A stretch of DNA of 64,000 bases from Duganella sp. 1411. Its GTDB lineage: Bacteria; Pseudomonadota; Gammaproteobacteria; Burkholderiales; Burkholderiaceae_D. The stretch covers positions 1 through 64,000 of the forward strand of contig NZ_JAFICD010000009.1 in the NCBI RefSeq assembly GCF_017833525.1, written 5' to 3'. Shown here one piece after another: positions 1 to 6,881 of the stretch (within the stretch, counting starts at the first letter, position 1; every line of letters starts with the position of its first letter). The position numbers and the translations under genes were made by a program. Below the pieces are notes generated by a model. The model was not told the DNA's origin, ran no database searches, and worked only from the letters and a program-made list of their open reading frames with translations.

Positions 1-332
1 AACGCCCTGGCCGACCCCAAGCTCTCCAGCGTGGCGTACAGCCACAGCGACAGCAAAATCTCCGGCGCGATCGGCGTGCGCCCCACGCCACCCTCCACGG
101 CGCGAATGCGCGCGTACAGCTTGGACAAATCCAGTCGTTCGACATACGCCCACACCAGCCGGGCACGATGATCGTCCTCTAGCTGTTCATCCAAATTGGT
201 GGGACGCAACTCAAGCTGGCTTCGATTGGGCATTTGCACCCTCGCAGGCGCATTGGGGGGCGACGCCGCAGGGGCCGATGCCGACGCCGGCAGCGCCTCT
301 TCATCGAACAAAGAAAGATTGTGGGAGCTCAT
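1..332 (-). CDS. Transposase, IS1182/IS5-like family, N-terminal part (truncated by window edge)
   Basis: This open frame starts at an ATG at 330-332 on the minus strand and is still open after 110 codons at the window edge. The protein begins MSSHNLSLFDEEALPA, has an Ala/Pro-rich stretch, then the block LVWAYVERLDLSKLYARI followed by GGVGRTPIAPEILLSLWLYA. That block is the N-terminal DUF772-type domain that precedes the DDE catalytic domain in IS1182 and IS5 transposases. The catalytic residues lie outside the window, so activity cannot be judged. Assignment to IS1182 rather than another DUF772 family is by resemblance only. Confidence 0.72.
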   Translation of the reverse strand, partial: MSSHNLSLFDEEALPASASAPAASPPNAPARVQMPNRSQLELRPTNLDEQLEDDHRARLVWAYVERLDLSKLYARIRAVEGGVGRTPIAPEILLSLWLYATLESLGSARA

Positions 333-340
333 ATGATTAT
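1..340 (-). mobile_element. Partial IS1182-type insertion sequence, 5' end only
   Basis: The window edge cuts an insertion sequence whose transposase reads leftwards out of the window. The outer inverted repeat should lie between about 340 and 461, but I could not identify it without the other end of the element. Confidence 0.6.
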
Positions 341-461
341 CGATCCGATCACCGAGCCCCCATTTTACTTAGTTGGGGTATTTATTCACAACCTCTACGT
401 GATTCCGTTGTCCGCGTAATTTAGCGGTATTCGGACCTGTCCCCGGAATTGGGACCGCTCA
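333..461. other. Spacer between transposase and GIN-repeat gene
   Basis: This stretch is more AT-rich than its surroundings and should contain the outer end of the insertion sequence. I see no convincing gene, terminator or inverted repeat in it. Confidence 0.4.
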
Positions 462-1832
462 TCAGTTGCTGGCTTTTTCGCGGGTGCCGTTGCGCTCGTA
501 CGTTACCAGCCGCGATTGCTCGGCCGCTTTGCCATTCACATTCACCACCGCGTTGCCGGGGCCGCGCACGATGACGTCGGCCTGCCCCGCCCATAATTGC
601 CGCGCGTTCAGGTTGCCCGAGCCGCTCAGCTGCGCCGTCAGCGCGGCGGTTTTGCCTTCGAGCTTGACCTCGCCCGGGCCGTGCATGTTGAGCCGCACGC
701 TCTTGCAGTCGGCCGTCGCCGTCAGGTCCCCCGGGCCGCCCACTTCCGCCTCCAGCGTTTCGCTGACCTTGCTCAGGTAGATGTCGCCCGGCCCCCGGCT
801 GCGCGCCACCGCGCGGCCCACCTGCAGCATCTTGGCGTCCAGGTCGCCCGGACCGCTGACCTCCGCGCTCAGCATGGCCGTCGCCCCCGACAACGTCATG
901 TCGCCCGGCCCGCTGAGGATGGCGCGCACCGTTTGCGCCTGCAGACCGCGCACCGTCAGGTCTCCCGAGCCGTGCACTTCGGCGTCGAGCTTTTTGATGT
1001 TGCCGGCGATGCAGGCGTCGCCCGGGCCGTGCAGCATGGCGCTGGCAGCCTCGGCGCTGAGCGAGCAGGCCTCCAGGTCGCCCGGGCCGGCCACTTCGGC
1101 GCGGATTTCCCGGGCGCTGCCGCGCAAGGTGACCGAGCCGGGACCGTGCATGGCCGTGTTGACCTTGCCGGCGTGGATGTCGCCGATGTCGAGGTCGCCC
1201 GGCCCGTTGACCGAGATGTTCAGGTCCTGCGTGACGCCGGCGGCGTGAATGTCGCCGGGGCCGTTCGAGACGATGTTCAGGTTGCCCGCTTTCAAGGTGC
1301 GCAGGTCGAGGTCGCCGCTGCCGGACGAGGTGACCGTCAGGTCCGTCACGGTGCCGTTGGCGTGGATGTCGCCGGCGCCGTCCGACGTCAGGCTGAGCGT
1401 TGGGCCCTGGAATTGTTGCAGGTCGACGTCGCCGCTGCCGCCGTTGCGCAGGCTCTTGAGGGTGGCGGCGTTGATGCGCACCGTCACCTGCGACTTGTGA
1501 TCGCTGTTCCAGTTGAAGTTGAAGACCCAGCCGCTGCTCTTCTTGCGCGGCTGGCGCACGGTGAGCGTGTCCCCGCTGACCGAGGTTTCGATCTCGGCGA
1601 GTTTCTTGCGCGGACCGGTCAGTTCGATGCCGTTGGCGGCCTGGTTGGTGACGATCACGCGGAACGGGCCGATCAGGTTGATGTCGGTGAACGGCGCGAC
1701 GGTGCGCGTTTCGGTGCCGATGGCGCCGTCCTGCTTGGCGTCCTGCTTGTCGTCGGCCTGGGCCAAGCCGCCGGCGATGACGGCCGCCAGCAAGGCGCCG
1801 GCCAGCGCGCTGTGTTTGATCGTCTGCTTCAT
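462..1832 (-). CDS. Secreted GIN-repeat (DUF2807-type) protein with about 16 GPGD repeats
   Basis: A 456-residue protein with a clear signal peptide (about residues 1-26, ending GGLAQA), so it is exported. Residues about 40-110 resemble the head of DUF2807/GIN proteins (FTDINLIGPFRVIV). From about residue 112 to the end it is built from about 16 copies of a short unit starting G-[SAP]-G-[DSEN] followed by a hydrophobic residue. The units alternate between 20 and 19 residues for most of the length. This pattern predicts a right-handed beta-helix or beta-solenoid. Ordinary members of the family are roughly 220-300 residues, so this one is extended. Its function is unknown; a surface or periplasmic structural role is inferred. 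Confidence 0.75.
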   Translation of the reverse strand: MKQTIKHSALAGALLAAVIAGGLAQADDKQDAKQDGAIGTETRTVAPFTDINLIGPFRVIVTNQAANGIELTGPRKKLAEIETSVSGDTLTVRQPRKKSSGWVFNFNWNSDHKSQVTVRINAATLKSLRNGGSGDVDLQQFQGPTLSLTSDGAGDIHANGTVTDLTVTSSGSGDLDLRTLKAGNLNIVSNGPGDIHAAGVTQDLNISVNGPGDLDIGDIHAGKVNTAMHGPGSVTLRGSAREIRAEVAGPGDLEACSLSAEAASAMLHGPGDACIAGNIKKLDAEVHGSGDLTVRGLQAQTVRAILSGPGDMTLSGATAMLSAEVSGPGDLDAKMLQVGRAVARSRGPGDIYLSKVSETLEAEVGGPGDLTATADCKSVRLNMHGPGEVKLEGKTAALTAQLSGSGNLNARQLWAGQADVIVRGPGNAVVNVNGKAAEQSRLVTYERNGTREKASN

Positions 1833-2039
1833 TTTTATCTCATTGATGGCAAGTGGCGAGGATTGAACGATATGACAAATGCAAGCCAGCGATGCGGGGA
1901 ATCAGACGGATGTGCGGAATATTGGGATCAACGGCAAAAAAGCGGCGCTGAACTGCGATTCAACTTGCCGTCGCGCGCGCCGATAATGTCATAATCGGGG
2001 TAATTGATGCTCGAGCGGTGAAAGGAAGCGGGGGCGGAC

Positions 2040-2225
2040 ATGATCAAATACGTGGGGACCAAGAACACGGAGGACGGCTCGGTGCTGTATGTGTTCTTAA
2101 TCAACGGCTTACAGAAGGAAATCCGGGAGGCTGCCTTGAAGCAGTATCCGGGATGCTACGAGGCGTTGCCGGCGACCGCCAAGGCACGCATCAGCGCCAA
2201 CCGATCCTGGTTATCGAAACTTTAA
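2040..2225 (+). CDS. Small hypothetical protein, 61 residues
   Basis: The frame starts at ATG 2040 behind a purine-rich stretch (ggaagcgggggcgg). The product MIKYVGTKNTEDGSVLY... is soluble, with no signal peptide, one cysteine and a basic C-terminus. Its stop codon overlaps the next start in a TAATG (2223-2227), which argues that both frames are translated together. I do not recognise the family. The coupling is the main reason to believe it is real. Confidence 0.5.
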   Translation: MIKYVGTKNTEDGSVLYVFLINGLQKEIREAALKQYPGCYEALPATAKARISANRSWLSKL

Positions 2226-2758
2226 TGACGACGTTTTCCCTCTCGCCGCGCCGTGCCGGGGCCGCCCTGGCGGCGCTTGCCGCGCTTGCTGTATTGGCGC
2301 CCGGCGACGCCCGCGCGCAGTCCGTGCCCACCACCTTCGGCACCGTCATCGGCAACGGCTTGCTGTGCCGCGACCAGACCGCCAATTTCTATTACTACGA
2401 TTACCTGCTCAAGGCTTTCGGCCCGGCCTACAAGCACGACGGCGGCGCCTTCTGGTTCAAGACCGACGGCGCCAACCTGTGGGGCACGCCGGTGTCGGAG
2501 GTGATGGTCAGCGACGACACCAGCACCTATATCTTCGTCGGCGCCGTGGCCGAGGCCACGCCCGAGGAGCTGGAGAAGGCGATCATCGCCCAGGTCGGCG
2601 TCCATTATGCGAGAATCGACACGTCGGCCTTCCCCGTGCGCGAGGCCAAGCCGGCCAGCCGCATCGTTTATTTCGATACCAAATCCAAGATTTACTGCGC
2701 CAAGTACAAGCCCTTGCCGCCGGTGCAGCCGCCCGCGGTGCGCCAGCGGATAAAATAG
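2225..2758 (+). CDS. Exported hypothetical protein, 177 residues
   Basis: The ATG at 2225 overlaps the stop codon of the preceding 61-residue frame, indicating translational coupling. The first 31 or so residues form a signal peptide (TTFSLSPRRAGAALAAL..., cleavage near DARAQS). The mature part has two cysteines, one in NGLLCRDQ near the N-terminus and one in SKIYCAKYK near the C-terminus, which could pair in the periplasm. There is no recognisable domain. It ends 24 bases before gspA on the same strand and may be co-transcribed with it; a link to type II secretion is only suggested by position. Confidence 0.65.
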   Translation: MTTFSLSPRRAGAALAALAALAVLAPGDARAQSVPTTFGTVIGNGLLCRDQTANFYYYDYLLKAFGPAYKHDGGAFWFKTDGANLWGTPVSEVMVSDDTSTYIFVGAVAEATPEELEKAIIAQVGVHYARIDTSAFPVREAKPASRIVYFDTKSKIYCAKYKPLPPVQPPAVRQRIK

Positions 2759-2782
2759 GGTACGCGCATCCCCAAGGTCTTC

Positions 2783-4501
2783 ATGTACACCCATTTTTTC
2801 AATCTGAAACAATCGCCGTTTTCCATCGCGCCCGATCCGCGCTACCTGTTCATGAGCGAACGCCACCGCGAGGCGCTGGCCCATTTGCTCTACGGTATAG
2901 GCAGCGGCGGCGGTTTCGTGCTGCTGACCGGGGAAATCGGCGCCGGCAAGACCACCGTGTGCCGCTGCTTCATGGAGCAGATCCCCGACAACTGCAAACT
3001 CGGCTATATCTTCAACCCCAAGCTGTCGGTGGAGGAATTGCTGCTGTCGATCTGCGACGAGTTCGGCATCGAGCTGCCGCCGCAGGGCGCCGGCCCGGTC
3101 AGCGTCAAGGGTTACGTCGACGCCATCAACGCCTATCTGCTGGCGAGCCACGCGCAGGCCAAGAACAATGTGCTGATCATCGACGAGGCGCAGAACCTGT
3201 CGGCCGAGGTGCTGGAACAGTTGCGCCTGCTGACGAATTTGGAAACGAGCGAACGCAAGCTGCTGCAGATCATCCTGATCGGCCAGCCGGAGCTGCGCAC
3301 GATGCTGGCGCGCCCGGAGCTGGAGCAGCTGGCGCAGCGCGTCATCGCCCGCTATCACCTGGGCTCGCTGACCGAGGCCGAGACCGGCGCCTATATCGAG
3401 CACCGGCTGGCCGTGGCCGGGGCGTCGGCGATCGCGCCGTTTCCGCGTCGGCTGATGGGGCTGGTGCACAGCCTGGCGAAAGGCGTTCCGCGCCGTATCA
3501 ACTTGCTGTGCGACCGCGCGCTGCTGGGCGCCTACGTGGAAAACCAGCCGCAGGTGACGCGCACCATTTTGCGCCGCGCGGCATCGGAGGTGTTTTCCGG
3601 GCAGGAAGTGGCGCCGGGCGGGCGGGGCGGCTTGCTGGCCGTGGCCGGCGGCTCGCGCTGGCCGCTGGTGGCCGCCGGCGCGCTCGGCGGTGTGATCGTC
3701 AGCGCCGTGCTGTGGCAGCTGGCGGCGCACGACGCCAAGCCGGTCATGCCGAGCGCCCAGGCCGCCTCGACGGCGCCGGCCAACGGGACCGCCACGGTGG
3801 CCGTGCCCAAGGCGCCGCCGGCCGCCAAGCCGGCGCCCGCGCCTTCGCAGGCGGTCGTCGGCAACCCGGCGCCGGTGGCGGCGGTCAATAGCGGCGCCAG
3901 CGGCAAGGCAGTGGCGTTGCGCCAGCTGGCCGGCATGTGGGGGCTGGCGCTGGCCGACGGCGATCCGTGCCCGGCGGCGGCGCGTTTGAACCTGCGCTGC
4001 CTGCAAACCAAGGGCGGCATCGACGAATTGCGCCTGCTGGACCGTCCCGCCGTGCTGACCTTGCGCGACGATCCCGTCGCGCCCAACTATGTGCTGCTGA
4101 GCGCGCTGGATAAGCGCAACGCCACCATCATGGCGCCCGGCGGCGCGGCGCACACCGTCGGCGTGGACGAGCTTGCCGCGCGCTTGGCCGGCGAGTTCAC
4201 CACGTTCTGGCGGGCGCCGCGCAGCTGGCGCGACGAGGTTTCCGTCGGTGATCGCGGGCCCGATGTGGACTGGCTGGCCCAGCGGTTGTCGCAGATCTAC
4301 GAGCTCAAAAAACCGCTGGAAAACCAGCCGCTGGACGCGGCGTTGCGCGCCCGTCTGACCGAGTTCCAGACGGAGCAGCATCTCAAGGCGGACGGCGTGG
4401 CCGGTCCGAAAACTTTCATCCGACTGTATCAGTTGGGCGGCGTGCAGGAGCCGCGTTTGGCGGCCCGTGCCGGCAAGGCCGACGCCGTGGCGGGGAAATA
4501 A
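2783..4501 (+). CDS. gspA: GspA/ExeA-type AAA ATPase with peptidoglycan-binding domain
   Basis: ExeA-family proteins work with GspB to insert and assemble the type II secretion secretin through the peptidoglycan. The 572-residue product starts MYTHFFNLKQSPFSIAPDP, the usual ExeA beginning. It has a Walker A GEIGAGKTTVCR near residue 50 and a Walker B VLIIDEAQNL near residue 130. A single membrane span lies near residues 293-315, followed by a Pro/Ala-rich linker. The C-terminal domain (about 475-560, GDRGPDVDWLAQRL...DGVAGPKTF) is a PG_binding_1 fold. Spacing of one base to the downstream gspB supports an operon. Other type II secretion genes are not in the window. Confidence 0.9.
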   Translation: MYTHFFNLKQSPFSIAPDPRYLFMSERHREALAHLLYGIGSGGGFVLLTGEIGAGKTTVCRCFMEQIPDNCKLGYIFNPKLSVEELLLSICDEFGIELPPQGAGPVSVKGYVDAINAYLLASHAQAKNNVLIIDEAQNLSAEVLEQLRLLTNLETSERKLLQIILIGQPELRTMLARPELEQLAQRVIARYHLGSLTEAETGAYIEHRLAVAGASAIAPFPRRLMGLVHSLAKGVPRRINLLCDRALLGAYVENQPQVTRTILRRAASEVFSGQEVAPGGRGGLLAVAGGSRWPLVAAGALGGVIVSAVLWQLAAHDAKPVMPSAQAASTAPANGTATVAVPKAPPAAKPAPAPSQAVVGNPAPVAAVNSGASGKAVALRQLAGMWGLALADGDPCPAAARLNLRCLQTKGGIDELRLLDRPAVLTLRDDPVAPNYVLLSALDKRNATIMAPGGAAHTVGVDELAARLAGEFTTFWRAPRSWRDEVSVGDRGPDVDWLAQRLSQIYELKKPLENQPLDAALRARLTEFQTEQHLKADGVAGPKTFIRLYQLGGVQEPRLAARAGKADAVAGK

Positions 4502-4502
4502 T

Positions 4503-5252
4503 ATGTCCTATATTTTGGAAGCGTTGAAAAAAGCGCAGGCCGAACGTCAGCTCGGCAACGCGCCAACCCTGCACGCACCGACCCTGCAATCGGTGGAGCG
4601 GTCGACGGCCGGCGGACGCCTTAAAAAGCCGCTGCTGCTGGTGATCGCCGCCATGGCAGTGGCGATCGCGGCGCTGGTGGCGATGGTGCTGAGGCCGGCG
4701 GCGGCGCCCGCCCCGGCGCCGGTGGCGCAGGCCGCCGTGGGCGCGCCGGCGCAATCGGCACCGGTCGCGGCGGCCGTCCCGGCGGCGGCACAGCCGTCCG
4801 CCCCGATGGTCGCCGACGGTCCGGCACCGCTGCCGGCGCCCGTCGCCGCGTTGCCGCCGCCGGTGGCCACGCTGACACCGGCGGTGCGCAGGCATGCCGA
4901 TCCGCAGGCCGCGCCAACGCCGGCCGCGGGCGATCCGGCCGCCGCGGCCGCCAATGCGGCCACTGCCGCGGCCACCGCCACCGGTGCCGCCGGCGCCCCG
5001 GCCAAGGCGCCGGCCTTCGAGGAGCCGGTCCAGAACCTGCGCGATCTGCCCGAGCCCATCCAGCGGTCGATTCCGCAGGTCGCCGTCGGCGGGTATATCT
5101 ACTCCAAGAATCCGGCCGACCGCTTGCTGCTGATCGACAAGGTCCTGCGGCGCGAAGGCGACGAGGTCGCTCCCGGCCTGAAGCTGGAAAAACTGCTGCC
5201 CAAGGAAGCCGTGTTCAACTTCAAAGGCTACCGCTACCGCGTTCCGTATTGA
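4503..5252 (+). CDS. gspB: GspB, secretin assembly partner of GspA
   Basis: The 249-residue protein starts MSYILEALKKAQAERQLG, a hallmark N-terminus of GspB/ExeB. A membrane span follows at about residues 40-60, then a long Ala/Pro linker of low complexity. The C-terminal domain (about 180-249: VGGYIYSKNPADRLLLIDK...FKGYRYRVPY) matches the periplasmic GspB domain. The start at 4503 lies one base after the gspA stop codon, so translation is probably coupled. Together the two proteins form the ExeAB-like complex in the inner membrane. Confidence 0.88.
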   Translation: MSYILEALKKAQAERQLGNAPTLHAPTLQSVERSTAGGRLKKPLLLVIAAMAVAIAALVAMVLRPAAAPAPAPVAQAAVGAPAQSAPVAAAVPAAAQPSAPMVADGPAPLPAPVAALPPPVATLTPAVRRHADPQAAPTPAAGDPAAAAANAATAAATATGAAGAPAKAPAFEEPVQNLRDLPEPIQRSIPQVAVGGYIYSKNPADRLLLIDKVLRREGDEVAPGLKLEKLLPKEAVFNFKGYRYRVPY

Positions 5253-5320
5253 GCTGTCATCAACTTGTCACCCGGTAGTGATATTTTCTTATCATTGAAA
5301 ACAATGCATGGGGAAATATC

Positions 5321-5509
5321 ATGAAACACCTGAGAATATTGCCTTTCCTGATAGCCGCCGCTTTCTGCATGCCACGCGCCCAGGCCGCCGACACCGCCGC
5401 TCAGCAAGAGTCGATCGGCTACGGCGCCGGTCTGCTGTGCCTGGGCCTGGCCTTGCTTGCCAAGGGGCGATCGCGCAACGACGCGTTCAACCAAAAGAAC
5501 GACCGATAG
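5321..5509 (+). CDS. Small membrane protein, 62 residues
   Basis: A short frame begins at ATG 5321, preceded by ggggaaatatc as a possible ribosome-binding site. It encodes a signal-like N-terminus (KHLRILPFLIAAAFCMPRAQA) and a second hydrophobic stretch near residues 32-48 (SIGYGAGLLCLGLALLAKG), followed by a charged tail. It would be a small inner-membrane or periplasmic protein. No family is recognised. The organised signal peptide makes it more likely real than chance. Confidence 0.5.
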   Translation: MKHLRILPFLIAAAFCMPRAQAADTAAQQESIGYGAGLLCLGLALLAKGRSRNDAFNQKNDR

Positions 5510-5549
5510 ACCGCCCATCAGCCTCGCTGCGTCACTAAATGTTGCTGCG

Positions 5550-5555
5550 TATAAT
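5550..5555 (+). promoter_or_regulatory. Candidate -10 box for mobB
   Basis: A perfect TATAAT lies 34 bases before the mobB start. No good -35 hexamer is present at 16-18 bases upstream, so the call rests on the -10 alone. Confidence 0.35.
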
Positions 5556-5588
5556 GGCGGTAACAGTTAGGGGTAGAGGGGTTGATCA

Positions 5589-6137
5589 ATGCAGCAAGAG
5601 AGTTCCGCGCAGATGCGCAAGGTCCTGGGCGTCATCGGGACGTCCGGCAGCGGCAAGACCACGTTGCTGGAATTTCTGATCGCCCGGCTGGCGGCGCGGG
5701 GGCTGAAGGTCAACGTCGTCAAGCACAGCCATCACGACCTGGAGCTGGAACCGCCACAGAAGGACAGCGCCCGCCTCCGCATGGCCGGCGCCGCCGAAGT
5801 GATGGTGGCGTCGCCGTTCCGGGTGGCCATCATCCGCGAGTTGCGCGGCGCCCCCGAACCCACGCTGGATGAGCAACTGGCGCGCTTGTCGCCGGCCGAC
5901 CTGACCTTGCTCGAGGGTTTCAAGTCCTACCCCATCGACAAGCTGGAAGTCTACCGCGCCGAGCAGGGGCGCCCGCCGCTGTATCCACTCGATCCGCACG
6001 TTGTCGCGGTCGCTTCCGACCAGCCCCGGCCCGCCGATCTATTGCCCGGCACCGTATGGCTGGATCTGAACGCCCCCAACGAGGTGCTGGAATGGCTGTT
6101 GGCCCACGTCGAGAAAAAAAGTATGGAGCGGGCCTAA
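5589..6137 (+). CDS. mobB: Molybdopterin-guanine dinucleotide biosynthesis protein MobB
   Basis: MobB is a GTP-binding accessory protein that acts with MobA when GMP is attached to molybdopterin. The 182-residue protein has the P-loop GTSGSGKTTLLEFLI at residues about 17-30, the KHSHHD segment near residue 47 that is typical of MobB, and LTLLEGFKSYPIDKLEVYR near residue 105. An in-frame ATG at the MRKVLG segment is an alternative start nine codons downstream. No other molybdenum cofactor genes are visible nearby. Confidence 0.88.
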   Translation: MQQESSAQMRKVLGVIGTSGSGKTTLLEFLIARLAARGLKVNVVKHSHHDLELEPPQKDSARLRMAGAAEVMVASPFRVAIIRELRGAPEPTLDEQLARLSPADLTLLEGFKSYPIDKLEVYRAEQGRPPLYPLDPHVVAVASDQPRPADLLPGTVWLDLNAPNEVLEWLLAHVEKKSMERA

Positions 6138-6190
6138 AGTTATCGCCGGATCGTCCGTAAAAGAAGTGATACCCCTTAAAGGAGGATGAT

Positions 6191-6391
6191 ATGGACGTTA
6201 CCGGCATTGCTCAAGTTGCAACCTCGATCGCCGACACCGGCACCAAGCAGGCCGTTGGCATTGCCGTGCTGAAAAAAGCCCAGGACATCCAGGCCTCCAG
6301 CGCACAGGCGTTGATCGAAGCCATTCCCCCGGTTCCATCGGCACCGAAACTGCCGTCCCACCTCGGCAACACCATCAATACCACCGCCTGA
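6191..6391 (+). CDS. YjfB-like putative motility protein, 66 residues
   Basis: The small protein MDVTGIAQVATSIADTGTKQ... with the central block GIAVLKKAQDIQASSAQALI matches the YjfB-like putative motility family by pattern, including its Pro-rich C-terminus. A strong ribosome-binding site (aaaggaggatgat) precedes the ATG. The biochemical role of the family is unknown. It lies downstream of mobB with a 53-base gap, and no flagellar genes adjoin it. Confidence 0.7.
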   Translation: MDVTGIAQVATSIADTGTKQAVGIAVLKKAQDIQASSAQALIEAIPPVPSAPKLPSHLGNTINTTA

Positions 6392-6600
6392 ACGGCGGTT
6401 CGCGGCCCGTCATGGCGCCGCGGCAAGCACCGTGCGCCGTGGCGCGCGCGGCGGCTGTGCGTGATCGTTCGATCCGCGCGTCTTCTCGATTTTGAATCCA
6501 GTCAACACATTCAAGCGTATCAACGTTAATGCTGGTACGCTGCGACTGTAAAAAGCGCCTGCCCGCTAAATTGTGATGAATTCAACCAGGAGACTTACCA

Positions 6601-6866
6601 TGAATAAACGTCAAGCCATGATCGCCGCCGCCCTCGCCACCGTCTGCGCCGCCGGTGCCGGCAGCGCCTTCGCCGTCGATCAGGACACGCCGAAGGACAA
6701 GTGTTACGGGATCGCCAAGGCCGGCCAGAACGATTGCGCCGCCGCCAACGGTTCGCATTCCTGCGCCGGCCAGTCCAAGGCCGATAATTCGCCGACCGAT
6801 TGGAAATACGTGGCAAAAGGCACGTGCGAAAAGGCCGGCGGCAAGACCACGCCGCCCGCCAAGTAA
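6601..6866 (+). CDS. BufA1-like (DUF2282) bufferin precursor peptide
   Basis: Bufferins are ribosomally made, post-translationally modified periplasmic peptides that bind copper through modified cysteines. This 88-residue precursor has a signal peptide (about 1-25, ending GSAFA) and a mature part with four cysteines. These are arranged as DKCYGIAKAGQNDCAAANG, then SHSCAGQSK, then KGTCEK, which matches the DUF2282/BufA1 pattern. The start at 6601 is chosen because caggagacttacc precedes it; an upstream in-frame ATG at 6573 has no such site. The maturase gene follows after 15 bases. The identity is strong by motif and context; which cysteines are modified is inferred from the family. Confidence 0.9.
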
Positions 6867-6881
6867 GTTTCAGCGGAGCCC

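Noticed and set aside
597..1994. A long open frame on the plus strand across the GIN-repeat gene
   Set aside because: It is antisense to a protein with a clear signal peptide and regular repeats; in GC-rich DNA such mirror frames are common.
2222..4381. A 719-codon frame antisense to gspA
   Set aside because: It covers a well-supported gspA gene and its product is low-complexity Arg/Gln/Ala sequence.
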